A stretch of 64,000 nt of DNA from Protula sp. h YS-2021 (GCA_949752745.1 OX457034.1:31911544-31975543), one strand, 5' to 3'; positions 13,301 through 25,786 are shown, counted from the stretch's first letter. Made by a program: numbers and translations. The notes: generated from the sequence alone by a model not told the origin.

Positions 13301-16300
13301 GGTTATTGTTGCAAGATCAAAGATTTCAATTTAGTTCGTTCGTTGCATAGACTGCACATCCTAGCTTTTATTTTAGTGTTAATGCATGTTTAACTGGCCA
13401 GTCGTTAACTGGTCAACCGTCAATGATGGATAATGGATTTACAGACATGTCTTGTTATATTTTCCATGTTGATCAAACCAACACAGGTTAAACAAGACCC
13501 AAACAGTCTGAGAAATCTGATAGATTCACAGCAGGTTATATACAAATAGTGAAAATGGTTAATTTGGTGGATACGTTAAATTTTGAAAGTGGAATATCTT
13601 TAAAAGTATTGGTGATAGAGAGACGGGGATTTGACGAGGTGATATGGCGAATATGAATTATGTATGATCCAGTAGTGTTTTTAGGCCATTCTGAGCCCTT
13701 TAAATTGCACTTTTACAAAGGCAAAGTTTTCTACAGGCGAGTGTTAAATGAATGGTTTTAAGAACAGCGAGATAGTTTTTTTATAAATAGATTTGTCTAT
13801 TTCTTAGTGATTGGATGAATGATCAGATCAGTCCTGGAAAAAACTTCACAATAACTATGTAACTGTTTGATATATTTTTTTAAAGTAAACCTTTGTAACC
13901 ATATACATCCTTCATGTTACCAGTTACCAATACAAATATATGTAATGTAAGAAGCTACTAAATTTCAACTTACAATTTAGATGTTTTCAGCATTTTATTT
14001 ACAGTAGACTTTGTAAACCTAAATAATTAAAATGTACTTCTATTTCCAGCCGAGTGTGAGATGTGAGAAATAATTCTGGGGTTACGGTATATACCGCCAA
14101 CAACTGGAAAAATAAAAATAAATCAAGGGGTAATGTCATTGAATGTGTGATTTGTTTTAAGAACTACAAAAAGATGTATGTATTCCATAGGTAAAAATTG
14201 TAATTTATTTCTGCATACAAACAATATGTATTTGCACCAATTATCAACTCTAAAGAAATCAGGTATTACACATATACCACCGACAAAAATGAAAATCCTG
14301 TGACTTTCTCAGTGAATTTGTGATATGGTTCAAGAGTTAGAAAGGAATGTATGTATACCTTTAGTAAAATTTGAACTTTATTTCTGGATACAAGCAATCG
14401 GTAGCTGCAACAAGTATCAACAGAAACAAATCACCAGAAAACATTGATGTAAAAATTCAAAGGTCCAGTACATAATACGGCATATCCTCGTCTCGGACAT
14501 TTGTCGTTGTCATGTATCTGCGCCGTATGTCGAATTATGCTGACACAGTTGACGCCCCACTCTAGCGCTATTACTCTTATATTTATGACTTCCTTAAAAT
14601 CTAAGCGGTTATTGTTGCAAGATCAAAGATTTCAATTTAGTTCGTTCGTTGCATAGACTGCACATCCTAGCTTTTATTTTAGTGTTAATGCATGTTTAAC
14701 TGGCCAGTCGTTAACTGGTCAACCGTCAATGATGGATAATGGATTTACAGACATGTCTTGTTATATTTTCCATGTTGATCAAACCAACACAGGTTAAACA
14801 AGACCCAAACAGTCTGAGAAATCTGATAGATTCACAGCAGGTTATATACAAATAGTGAAAATGGTTAATTTGGTGGATACGTTAAATTTTGAAAGTGGAA
14901 TATCTTTAAAAGTATTGGTGATAGAGAGACGGGGATTTGACGAGGTGATATGGCGAATATGAATTATGTATGATCCAGTAGTGTTTTTAGGCCATTCTGA
15001 GCCCTTTAAATTGCACTTTTACAAAGGCAAAGTTTTCTACAGGCGAGTGTTAAATGAATGGTTTTAAGAACAGCGAGATAGTTTTTTTATAAATAGATTT
15101 GTCTATTTCTTAGTGATTGGATGAATGATCAGATCAGTCCTGGAAAAAACTTCACAATAACTATGTAACTGTTTGATATATTTTTTTAAAGTAAACCTTT
15201 GTAACCATATACATCCTTCATGTTACCAGTTACCAATACAAATATATGTAATGTAAGAAGCTACTAAATTTCAACTTACAATTTAGATGTTTTCAGCATT
15301 TTATTTACAGTAGACTTTGTAAACCTAAATGATTAAAATGTACTTCTATTTCCAGCCGAGTGTGAGATGTGAGAAATAATTCTGGGGTTACGGTATATAC
15401 CGCCAACAACTGGAAAAATAAAAATAAATCAAGGGGTAATGTCATTGAATGTGTGATTTGTTTTAAGAACTACAAAAAGATGTATGTATTCCATAGGTAA
15501 AAATTGTAATTTATTTCTGCATACAAACAATATGTATTTGCACCAATTATCAACTCTAAAGAAATCAGGTATTACACATATACCACCGACAAAAATGAAA
15601 ATCCTGTGACTTTCTCAGTAAATTTGTGATATGGTTCAAGAGTTAGAAAGGAATGTATGTATACCTTTAGTAAAATTTGAACTTTATTTCTGGATACAAG
15701 CAATCGGTAGCTGCAACAAGTATCAACAGAAACAAATCACCAGAAAACATTGATGTAAAAATTCAAAGGTCCAGTACATAATACGGCATATCCTCGTCTC
15801 GGACATTTGTCGTTGTCATGTATCTGCGCCGTATGTCGAATTATGCTGACACAGTTGACGCCCCACTCTAGCGCTATTACTCTTATATTTATGACTTCCT
15901 TAAAATCTAAGCGGTTATTGTTGCAAGATCAAAGATTTCAATTTAGTTCGTTCGTTGCATAGACTGCACATCCTAGCTTTTATTTTAGTGTTAATGCATG
16001 TTTAACTGGCCAGTCGTTAACTGGTCAACCGTCAATGATGGATAATGGATTTACAGACATGTCTTGTTATATTTTCCATGTTGATCAAACCAACACAGGT
16101 TAAACAAGACCCAAACAGTCTGAGAAATCTGATAGATTCACAGCAGGTTATATACAAATAGTGAAAATGGTTAATTTGGTGGATACGTTAAATTTTGAAA
16201 GTGGAATATCTTTAAAAGTATTGGTGATAGAGAGACGGGGATTTGACGAGGTGATATGGCGAATATGAATTATGTATGATCCAGTAGTGTTTTTAGGCCA

Positions 16301-19300
16301 TTCTGAGCCCTTTAAATTGCACTTTTACAAAGGCAAAGTTTTCTACAGGCGAGTGTTAAATGAATGGTTTTAAGAACAGCGAGATAGTTTTTTTATAAAT
16401 AGATTTGTCTATTTCTTAGTGATTGGATGAATGATCAGATCAGTCCTGGAAAAAACTTCACAATAACTATGTAACTGTTTGATATATTTTTTTAAAGTAA
16501 ACCTTTGTAACCATATACATCCTTCATGTTACCAGTTACCAATACAAATATATGTAATGTAAGAAGCTACTAAATTTCAACTTACAATTTAGATGTTTTC
16601 AGCATTTTATTTACAGTAGACTTTGTAAACCTAAATAATTAAAATGTACTTCTATTTCCAGCCGAGTGTGAGATGTGAGAAATAATTCTGGGGTTACGGT
16701 ATATACCGCCAACAACTGGAAAAATAAAAATAAATCAAGGGGTAATGTCATTGAATGTGTGATTTGTTTTAAGAACTACAAAAAGATGTATGTATTCCAT
16801 AGGTAAAAATTGTAATTTATTTCTGCATACAAACAATATGTATTTGCACCAATTATCAACTCTAAAGAAATCAGGTATTACACATATACCACCGACAAAA
16901 ATGAAAATCCTGTGACTTTCTCAGTGAATTTGTGATATGGTTCAAGAGTTAGAAAGGAATGTATGTATACCTTTAGTAAAATTTGAACTTTATTTCTGGA
17001 TACAAGCAATCGGTAGCTGCAACAAGTATCAACAGAAACAAATCACCAGAAAACATTGATGTAAAAATTCAAAGGTCCAGTACATAATACGGCATATCCT
17101 CGTCTCGGACATTTGTCGTTGTCATGTATCTGCGCCGTATGTCGAATTATGCTGACACAGTTGACGCCCCACTCTAGCGCTATTACTCTTATATTTATGA
17201 CTTCCTTAAAATCTAAGCGGTTATTGTTGCAAGATCAAAGATTTCAATTTAGTTCGTTCGTTGCATAGACTGCACATCCTAGCTTTTATTTTAGTGTTAA
17301 TGCATGTTTAACTGGCCAGTCGTTAACTGGTCAACCGTCAATGATGGATAATGGATTTACAGACATGTCTTGTTATATTTTCCATGTTGATCAAACCAAC
17401 ACAGGTTAAACAAGACCCAAACAGTCTGAGAAATCTGATAGATTCACAGCAGGTTATATACAAATAGTGAAAATGGTTAATTTGGTGGATACGTTAAATT
17501 TTGAAAGTGGAATATCTTTAAAAGTATTGGTGATAGAGAGACGGGGATTTGACGAGGTGATATGGCGAATATGAATTATGTATGATCCAGTAGTGTTTTT
17601 AGGCCATTCTGAGCCCTTTAAATTGCACTTTTACAAAGGCAAAGTTTTCTACAGGCGAGTGTTAAATGAATGGTTTTAAGAACAGCGAGATAGTTTTTTT
17701 TATAAATAGATTTGTCTATTTCTTAGTGATTGGATGAATGATCAGATCAGTCCTGGAAAAAACTTCACAATAACTATGTAACTGTTTGATATATTTTTTT
17801 AAAGTAAACCTTTGTAACCATATACATCCTTCATGTTACCAGTTACCAATACAAATATATGTAATGTAAGAAGCTACTAAATTTCAACTTACAATTTAGA
17901 TGTTTTCAGCATTTTATTTACAGTAGACTTTGTAAACCTAAATAATTAAAATGTACTTCTATTTCCAGCCGAGTGTGAGATGTGAGAAATAATTCTGGGG
18001 TTACGGTATATACCGCCAACAACTGGAAAAATAAAAATAAATCAAGGGGTAATGTCATTGAATGTGTGATTTGTTTTAAGAACTACAAAAAGATGTATGT
18101 ATTCCATAGGTAAAAATTGTAATTTATTTCTGCATACAAACAATATGTATTTGCACCAATTATCAACTCTAAAGAAATCAGGTATTACACATATACCACC
18201 GACAAAAATGAAAATCCTGTGACTTTCTCAGTGAATTTGTGATATGGTTCAAGAGTTAGAAAGGAATGTATGTATACCTTTAGTAAAATTTGAACTTTAT
18301 TTCTGGATACAAGCAATCGGTAGCTGCAACAAGTATCAACAGAAACAAATCACCAGAAAACATTGATGTAAAAATTCAAAGGTCCAGTACATAATACGGC
18401 ATATCCTCGTCTCGGACATTTGTCGTTGTCATGTATCTGCGCCGTATGTCGAATTATGCTGACACAGTTGACGCCCCACTCTAGCGCTATTACTCTTATA
18501 TTTATGACTTCCTTAAAATCTAAGCGGTTATTGTTGCAAGATCAAAGATTTCAATTTAGTTCGTTCGTTGCATAGACTGCACATCCTAGCTTTTATTTTA
18601 GTGTTAATGCATGTTTAACTGGCCAGTCGTTAACTGGTCAACCGTCAATGATGGATAATGGATTTACAGACATGTCTTGTTATATTTTCCATGTTGATCA
18701 AACCAACACAGGTTAAACAAGACCCAAACAGTCTGAGAAATCTGATAGATTCACAGCAGGTTATATACAAATAGTGAAAATGGTTAATTTGGTGGATACG
18801 TTAAATTTTGAAAGTGGAATATCTTTAAAAGTATTGGTGATAGAGAGACGGGGATTTGACGAGGTGATATGGCGAATATGAATTATGTATGATCCAGTAG
18901 TGTTTTTAGGCCATTCTGAGCCCTTTAAATTGCACTTTTACAAAGGCAAAGTTTTCTACAGGCGAGTGTTAAATGAATGGTTTTAAGAACAGCGAGATAG
19001 TTTTTTTATAAATAGATTTGTCTATTTCTTAGTGATTGGATGAATGATCAGATCAGTCCTGGAAAAAACTTCACAATAACTATGTAACTGTTTGATATAT
19101 TTTTTTAAAGTAAACCTTTGTAACCATATACATCCTTCATGTTACCAGTTACCAATACAAATATATGTAATGTAAGAAGCTACTAAATTTCAACTTACAA
19201 TTTAGATGTTTTCAGCATTTTATTTACAGTAGACTTTGTAAACCTAAATAATTAAAATGTACTTCTATTTCCAGCCGAGTGTGAGATGTGAGAAATAATT

Positions 19301-22300
19301 CTGGGGTTACGGTATATACCGCCAACAACTGGAAAAATAAAAATAAATCAAGGGGTAATGTCATTGAATGTGTGATTTGTTTTAAGAACTACAAAAAGAT
19401 GTATGTATTCCATAGGTAAAAATTGTAATTTATTTCTGCATACAAACAATATGTATTTGCACCAATTATCAACTCTAAAGAAATCAGGTATTACACATAT
19501 ACCACCGACAAAAATGAAAATCCTGTGACTTTCTCAGTGAATTTGTGATATGGTTCAAGAGTTAGAAAGGAATGTATGTATACCTTTAGTAAAATTTGAA
19601 CTTTATTTCTGGATACAAGCAATCGGTAGCTGCAACAAGTATCAACAGAAACAAATCACCAGAAAACATTGATGTAAAAATTCAAAGGTCCAGTACATAA
19701 TACGGCATATCCTCGTCTCGGACATTTGTCGTTGTCATGTATCTGCGCCGTATGTCGAATTATGCTGACACAGTTGACGCCCCACTCTAGCGCTATTACT
19801 CTTATATTTATGACTTCCTTAAAATCTAAGCGGTTATTGTTGCAAGATCAAAGATTTCAATTTAGTTCGTTCGTTGCATAGACTGCACATCCTAGCTTTT
19901 ATTTTAGTGTTAATGCATGTTTAACTGGCCAGTCGTTAACTGGTCAACCGTCAATGATGGATAATGGATTTACAGACATGTCTTGTTATATTTTCCATGT
20001 TGATCAAACCAACACAGGTTAAACAAGACCCAAACAGTCTGAGAAATCTGATAGATTCACAGCAGGTTATATACAAATAGTGAAAATGGTTAATTTGGTG
20101 GATACGTTAAATTTTGAAAGTGGAATATCTTTAAAAGTATTGGTGATAGAGAGACGGGGATTTGACGAGGTGATATGGCGAATATGAATTATGTATGATC
20201 CAGTAGTGTTTTTAGGCCATTCTGAGCCCTTTAAATTGCACTTTTACAAAGGCAAAGTTTTCTACAGGCGAGTGTTAAACGAATGGTTTTAAGAACAGCG
20301 AGATAGTTTTTTTATAAATAGATTTGTCTATTTCTTAGTGATTGGATGAATGATCAGATCAGTCCTGGAAAAAACTTCACAATAACTATGTAACTGTTTG
20401 ATATATTTTTTTAAAGTAAACCTTTGTAACCATATACATCCTTCATGTTACCAGTTACCAATACAAATATATGTAATGTAAGAAGCTACTAAATTTCAAC
20501 TTACAATTTAGATGTTTTCAGCATTTTATTTACAGTAGACTTTGTAAACCTAAATAATTAAAATGTACTTCTATTTCCAGCCGAGTGTGAGATGTGAGAA
20601 ATAATTCTGGGGTTACGGTATATACCGCCAACAACTGGAAAAATAAAAATAAATCAAGGGGTAATGTCATTGAATGTGTGATTTGTTTTAAGAACTACAA
20701 AAAGATGTATGTATTCCATAGGTAAAAATTGTAATTTATTTCTGCATACAAACAATATGTATTTGCACCAATTATCAACTCTAAAGAAATCAGGTATTAC
20801 ACATATACCACCGACAAAAATGAAAATCCTGTGACTTTCTCAGTGAATTTGTGATATGGTTCAAGAGTTAGAAAGGAATGTATGTATACCTTTAGTAAAA
20901 TTTGAACTTTATTTCTGGATACAAGCAATCGGTAGCTGCAACAAGTATCAACAGAAACAAATCACCAGAAAACATTGATGTAAAAATTCAAAGGTCCAGT
21001 ACATAATACGGCATATCCTCGTCTCGGACATTTGTCGTTGTCATGTATCTGCGCCGTATGTCGAATTATGCTGACACAGTTGACGCCCCACTCTAGCGCT
21101 ATTACTCTTATATTTATGACTTCCTTAAAATCTAAGCGGTTATTGTTGCAAGATCAAAGATTTCAATTTAGTTCGTTCGTTGCATAGACTGCACATCCTA
21201 GCTTTTATTTTAGTGTTAATGCATGTTTAACTGGCCAGTCGTTAACTGGTCAACCGTCAATGATGGATAATGGATTTACAGACATGTCTTGTTATATTTT
21301 CCATGTTGATCAAACCAACACAGGTTAAACAAGACCCAAACAGTCTGAGAAATCTGATAGATTCACAGCAGGTTATATACAAATAGTGAAAATGGTTAAT
21401 TTGGTGGATACGTTAAATTTTGAAAGTGGAATATCTTTAAAAGTATTGGTGATAGAGAGACGGGGATTTGACGAGGTGATATGGCGAATATGAATTATGT
21501 ATGATCCAGTAGTGTTTTTAGGCCATTCTGAGCCCTTTAAATTGCACTTTTACAAAGGCAAAGTTTTCTACAGGCGAGTGTTAAATGAATGGTTTTAAGA
21601 ACAGCGAGATAGTTTTTTTATAAATAGATTTGTCTATTTCTTAGTGATTGGATGAATGATCAGATCAGTCCTGGAAAAAACTTCACAATAACTATGTAAC
21701 TGTTTGATATATTTTTTTAAAGTAAACCTTTGTAACCATATACATCCTTCATGTTACCAGTTACCAATACAAATATATGTAATGTAAGAAGCTACTAAAT
21801 TTCAACTTACAATTTAGATGTTTTCAGCATTTTATTTACAGTAGACTTTGTAAACCTAAATAATTAAAATGTACTTCTATTTCCAGCCGAGTGTGAGATG
21901 TGAGAAATAATTCTGGGGTTACGGTATATACCGCCAACAACTGGAAAAATAAAAATAAATCAAGGGGTAATGTCATTGAATGTGTGATTTGTTTTAAGAA
22001 CTACAAAAAGATGTATGTATTCCATAGGTAAAAATTGTAATTTATTTCTGCATACAAACAATATGTATTTGCACCAATTATCAACTCTAAAGAAATCAGG
22101 TATTACACATATACCACCGACAAAAATGAAAATCCTGTGACTTTCTCAGTGAATTTGTGATATGGTTCAAGAGTTAGAAAGGAATGTATGTATACCTTTA
22201 GTAAAATTTGAACTTTATTTCTGGATACAAGCAATCGGTAGCTGCAACAAGTATCAACAGAAACAAATCACCAGAAAACATTGATGTAAAAATTCAAAGG

Positions 22301-24024
22301 TCCAGTACATAATACGGCATATCCTCGTCTCGGACATTTGTCGTTGTCATGTATCTGCGCCGTATGTCGAATTATGCTGACACAGTTGACGCCCCACTCT
22401 AGCGCTATTACTCTTATATTTATGACTTCCTTAAAATCTAAGCGGTTATTGTTGCAAGATCAAAGATTTCAATTTAGTTCGTTCGTTGCATAGACTGCAC
22501 ATCCTAGCTTTTATTTTAGTGTTAATGCATGTTTAACTGGCCAGTCGTTAACTGGTCAACCGTCAATGATGGATAATGGATTTACAGACATGTCTTGTTA
22601 TATTTTCCATGTTGATCAAACCAACACAGGTTAAACAAGACCCAAACAGTCTGAGAAATCTGATAGATTCACAGCAGGTTATATACAAATAGTGAAAATG
22701 GTTAATTTGGTGGATACGTTAAATTTTGAAAGTGGAATATCTTTAAAAGTATTGGTGATAGAGAGACGGGGATTTGACGAGGTGATATGGCGAATATGAA
22801 TTATGTATGATCCAGTAGTGTTTTTAGGCCATTCTGAGCCCTTTAAATTGCACTTTTACAAAGGCAAAGTTTTCTACAGGCGAGTGTTAAATGAATGGTT
22901 TTAAGAACAGCGAGATAGTTTTTTTATAAATAGATTTGTCTATTTCTTAGTGATTGGATGAATGATCAGATCAGTCCTGGAAAAAAACTTCACAATAACT
23001 ATGTAACTGTTTGATATATTTTTTAAAGTAAACCTTTGTAACCATATACATCCTTCATGTTACCAGTTACCAATACAAATATATGTAATGTAAGAAGCTA
23101 CTAAATTTCAACTTACAATTTAGATGTTTTCAGCATTTTATTTACAGTAGACTTTGTAAACCTAAATAATTAAAATGTACTTCTATTTCCAGCCGAGTGT
23201 GAGATGTGAGAAATAATTCTGGGGTTACGGTATATACCGCCAACAACTGGAAAAATAAAAATAAATCAAGGGGTAATGTCATTGAATGTGTGATTTGTTT
23301 TAAGAACTACAAAAAGATGTATGTATTCCATAGGTAAAAATTGTAATTTATTTCTGCATACAAACAATATGTATTTGCACCAATTATCAACTCTAAAGAA
23401 ATCAGGTATTACACATATACCACCGACAAAAATGAAAATCCTGTGACTTTCTCAGTGAATTTGTGATATGGTTCAAGAGTTAGAAAGGAATGTATGTATA
23501 CATTTAGTAAAATTTGAACTTTATTTCTGGATACAAGCAATCGGTAGCTGCAACAAGTATCAACAGAAACAAATCACCAGAAAACATTGATGTAAAAATT
23601 CAAAGGTCCAGTACATAATACGGCATATCCTCGTCTCGGACATTTGTCGTTGTCATGTATCTGCGCCGTATGTCGAATTATGCTGACACAGTTGACGCCC
23701 AACTCTAGCGCTATTACTCTTATATTTATGACTTCCTTAAAATCTAAGCGGTTATTGTTGCAAGATCAAAGATTTCAATTTAGTTCGTTCGTTGCATAGA
23801 CTGCACATCCTAGCTTTTATTTTAGTGTTAATGCATGTTTAACTGGCCAGTCGTTAACTGGTCAACCGTCAATGATGGATAATGGATTTACAGACATGTC
23901 TTGTTATATTTTCCATGTTGATCAAACCAACACAGGTTAAACAAGACCCAAACAGTCTGAGAAATCTGATAGATTCACAGCAGGTTATATACAATTCCAG
24001 TGACATTGAAAAATGGTGTGTAAA

Positions 24025-24106
24025 ATTACTGATAGAGAATTGAATTGGATAGAACATTGGTTCGGTAAGCCGAAGGTCCCGAGTTCGACTCCAGCTCGGG
24101 GCGGCA
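24025..24106 (+). mobile_element. tRNA-derived SINE-like head (degenerate tRNA-Thr-like relic)
   Basis: A pol III B-box-like word AGTTCGACTCC lies at 24082-24092 (consensus GGTTCGANTCC). It sits inside a perfect 6-bp stem, CCCGAG (24078-24083) with CTCGGG (24095-24100). The loop is 11 nt, longer than the normal 7-nt T loop. Upstream, TTCGG (24061-24065) and CCGAA (24070-24074) form an anticodon-arm-like hairpin around TAAG. The stretch CATTGGTTCGGTAAGCC recalls the anticodon arm of eukaryotic tRNA-Thr(CGT), but with altered spacing. A degenerate A-box candidate, TAGAGAATTG, begins at 24033, 49 bp before the B box, which is a normal A-to-B distance. The cloverleaf is not intact, so this is unlikely to be a working tRNA gene. 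A SINE head or tRNA relic is the best reading. No target-site duplication is visible. Confidence 0.5.
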
Positions 24107-24339
24107 TGCAGGGAATTGACATTTGCTCAAATTGCCTTGGCTAAGCAAATACAGTAGATAAGATCACCTATGAAGGAATTTAAAGTTGACGCCCACTTAG
24201 CGTTTCAGCCATCCCTTAAAAAACATTTTAGAAAGAAGTTAGTTTGGGCATCGTCCAATGACTTTCTTTATTTGAGTTGCCAAAGTCAATAAAATTATTT
24301 ATTTTTAAACGATCAAAAGTTTCAGGGAGTGAACTCTGT
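24107..24339 (+). other. Possible SINE body between the tRNA-like head and poly(A)
   Basis: This is about 230 bp with no ORF of note. If the tRNA-like head, this stretch and the following A26 tract are one retroposed element, its length (about 340 bp) is within the usual SINE range. It contains a block at 24184-24202 that resembles the satellite monomer (listed separately). I do not recognise a named conserved SINE central domain. The unit is inferred only from the order head, body, poly(A). Confidence 0.3.
24184..24202 (+). repeat. Short block resembling monomer offsets of about 181-200
   Basis: AGTTGACGCCCACTTAGCG here corresponds to AGTTGACGCCCCACTCTAGCG in every monomer (offset 181 onward), differing only by small gaps. 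Other words occur in the same order on both sides: GACATTTG upstream (24118 here, offset 130 in the monomer) and CCTTAAAA downstream. Spacings differ. The block may reflect a shared repeat ancestor or coincidence. Confidence 0.4.
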
Positions 24340-24365
24340 AAAAAAAAAAAAAAAAAAAAAAAAAA
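24340..24365 (+). repeat. Poly(A) tract of 26 bases
   Basis: This is an uninterrupted run of A. Downstream of a tRNA-like head it fits the 3' tail of a retroposed element. A repeat of the following bases (CATAGG) at the expected 5' side was sought and not found, so retroposition is not proven. The run length may be uncertain because homopolymers are error-prone. Confidence 0.7.
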
Positions 24366-24619
24366 CATAGGTTTTGCCTGTAACACTTTGGTCCCTTTTT
24401 ATTCTATATTGATATTGAATGTTTCAAGTCAAACCGTAAACAAGAAGAAAAAAGTGTAAGCAACGCCTGTTTTGAAAGATTTACAATGCAGCAATAAATG
24501 TTGCAATCACTCACTTTTTCCCACACCACAATCCAATTCAGATGGGAAGGTATGTAGTTTATAAACAGGCTCGAGCATCCATACAGATAGTGCTGTGCAG
24601 GTTATGGCAGTAATACAGT
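24366..24619. other. Unassigned AT-rich sequence in the insert
   Basis: No gene, repeat or recognisable element is seen here. Short ORFs exist on both strands, but one consists largely of lysines from the poly(A) tract and the others overlap one another. No splice-site or domain pattern is recognisable. Confidence 0.5.
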
Positions 24620-24860
24620 TGGCTGAAAGTTGGCTCGGGAGTGCGAGGGCGTAAGCGTTCCGGTGTTCTTCGGGACCCGGTGGATCGAGCTGGAACTCGG
24701 CTGTAGAAAGGCGAAAGGCGGCGTAAAACCCGCCCGGTATGCCGAAGCCCCGCCACTGACCAATGCACACTGTGGTTGATCATTGACGGTGGCTGGGGTG
24801 GCCGTATATACGTCAGGCTTCTGGCAGCAAGCCATAATATATATCCTGCACTGCACGCTT
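24620..24860. promoter_or_regulatory. GC- and CpG-rich block with promoter-like words
   Basis: About 240 bp stand out from AT-rich surroundings by high GC and many CpGs. On the + strand a GC-box-like CCCCGCC (24748-24754) is followed by CCAAT (24760-24764) and then TATATA (24805-24810). A second TATA-like stretch lies around 24834-24844. That order and spacing resemble a compact pol II promoter reading rightward, but these are short common words. No downstream ORF of quality follows. A small tandem GAAAGGC doublet lies at 24706-24719. The block could equally be part of another repeat or a fragment of a gene from elsewhere. Three overlapping minus-strand ORFs of 74-87 codons here reflect the scarcity of stops in GC-rich DNA. 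Confidence 0.3.
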
Positions 24861-25080
24861 CACTTTTTGTTTTTTTTTTACCTTTGATTATGTTTTATTT
24901 TATCCAAGAGGTAGGTTATTGTTTCTACTTCATACAAAACTTATGCAAGATTTAATCATATTTTATTGCTGGTGCATGCACATAGAAGGCTCTAGAATAT
25001 GCACAACAGTATTCCACACTCCTCTAGTATCGCTTGTTCAATGCTCTTTCAATCCAACTGGACAATCAAAAGCTGTGCGT
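24861..25080. other. Unassigned sequence with a T-rich run at its left end
   Basis: It opens with T-rich sequence, including ten consecutive T at 24870-24879. If anything upstream on the + strand were transcribed by pol III, such a run would terminate it, but no such gene is identified. The remainder is ordinary AT-rich sequence. A 64-codon reading frame begins at a TTG codon (24919) and shows no recognisable domain. Confidence 0.4.
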
Positions 25081-25118
25081 CTCACACTTCTTGATCTCTC
25101 TCACACTGCTTGATCTCT
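25081..25118 (+). repeat. 19-bp tandem duplication
   Basis: Two adjoining 19-mers (25081-25099 and 25100-25118) read CTCACACTNCTTGATCTCT and differ at one base (T versus G). It is a simple local duplication, found only in the insert and not in the satellite. Confidence 0.85.
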
Positions 25119-25786
25119 TCAATCATGGCATTCTACCTACGTCAGTTGCAGAGTTACTTCGGGATTGAAGGCACAGAGTACGATCGTTGTACCTTACTAA
25201 GATCGAGGATGTATATTCAGACACCGTAATATCATACTGAATTTTACTTCAGGTTTTAAACAAATATTAAGTAGTCTTAAAACTGTTTGATTTTACATAC
25301 ACCGTTTATAAGAGAATGACATTGAAGCATTAACTTTGGCCATTTTTTCTATCTTAAACCATTTCAAAGAGAATAAAATACTCAGACAAAAGTACAGATG
25401 CTCAATAATCTTTCAGATCAAGGCAGATCGATGAACTTTCTAAAATACATAAACCTATTTTATTGCTAAACATTAAAATATCTGCAATAAAGAAAATTTT
25501 AATGGTTATAAAAGTAAGATTGTAATGTGTGGATAAGTTTGTACAGTGTAGCTAAAGTGAAAAGGTGGTAGTAGAATTTGCAAAGTGGGGATACCTGCTT
25601 GACCTCTTCCGAGGATCATAATTTTAAAACTGATCTATGTGAAAATAAAAGAAGAAAGTTAATTTTCCTTGGAAAATAATAAAAAGTCAAATATATTGTA
25701 CTTGCGATTGAAGAAAAATGGGCACGGTTGGGGAGAGGAAGAGCAAAGGAAGACGGATGTATGTAAATGTCTTGAGTAATAATGTG
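25119..25786. other. AT-rich sequence up to the right junction
   Basis: No ORF, RNA gene or recognisable repeat is seen. Purine-rich sequence (25720-25760) precedes the junction. The right end shows no inverted match to the left end of the insert and no duplicated flank beyond AA. Confidence 0.5.

Larger units (their letters stand above)
1..23994 (+). repeat. Satellite array 1: 18 full 1306-bp monomers plus a 485-bp partial
   Basis: Seen directly: the same sequence recurs head to tail, always in this orientation. Units begin (word AAATTTGAAC) at 1, 1307, 2613, 3919, 5225, 6531, 7837, 9143, 10449, 11755, 13061, 14367, 15673, 16979, 18286, 19592, 20898, 22204 and 23510. The last stops at offset 485 (23994) where the insert begins. 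The period is 1306 bp, except 1307 for the 16979 unit, which has an eighth T in a T run at 17694-17701. The choice of offset 1 is arbitrary because the window opens there. The monomer is AT-rich with a more CpG-containing segment at offsets of about 110-370. It has stops in all frames and no ORF of 60 codons, so it is non-coding. Copies differ by only a few private bases, for example T>A at 2320, G>A at 2400, C>A at 10293, A>G at 11843, A>G at 15331, G>A at 15620 and T>C at 20280. Such homogeneity is typical of recently amplified or actively homogenised satellite DNA. A centromeric or heterochromatic role is possible but not shown. Confidence 0.98.
23995..25786. other. 1.79-kb non-satellite insert interrupting one monomer
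   Basis: The left flank follows the monomer to offset 485 (ending ACAA at 23994). The right flank resumes at offset 484 (AAATAGTG from 25787). The flanks therefore overlap by AA, and no monomer sequence is missing: the segment is inserted into a single copy rather than replacing copies. AA may be a 2-bp target duplication or chance microhomology in A-rich sequence. I see no terminal inverted repeats between the two ends and no transposase or reverse transcriptase ORF. Contents in order are a tRNA-like head, a short satellite-like block, poly(A), a GC-rich block, poly(T), a short tandem duplication and AT-rich sequence. It may be a composite of several events, or a fragment of genomic DNA carried in. 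Confidence 0.9.

Noticed and set aside
1..23994. CRISPR array or prokaryotic repeat locus
   Set aside because: Repeats are 1306 bp with no spacers; this is head-to-tail satellite DNA, not short repeats separated by unique spacers.
23869..24057. 62-codon minus-strand ORF across the array 1/insert junction
   Set aside because: It is half satellite and half insert, has no recognisable domain, and exists only because the junction removes a satellite stop codon.
24025..24106. Functional tRNA gene
   Set aside because: The cloverleaf cannot be completed: the T-arm loop is 11 nt, the anticodon arm spacing is wrong, and the acceptor 5' strand is not found.
24277..24459. 60-codon plus-strand ORF
   Set aside because: It runs through the A26 tract, giving a lysine run, and has no recognisable domain; chance reading frame.
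24507..24856. Three overlapping minus-strand ORFs of 74-87 codons
   Set aside because: They occupy different frames of the same GC-rich block, where stops are rare. None shows a domain, signal peptide or coherent composition.
24919..25113. 64-codon plus-strand ORF
   Set aside because: It starts at TTG, is cysteine- and hydrophobic-rich by chance, and matches no family I know.
23995..25786. DNA transposon with terminal inverted repeats
   Set aside because: The two ends show no inverted complementarity, and there is no transposase-like ORF; the AA overlap alone is insufficient.
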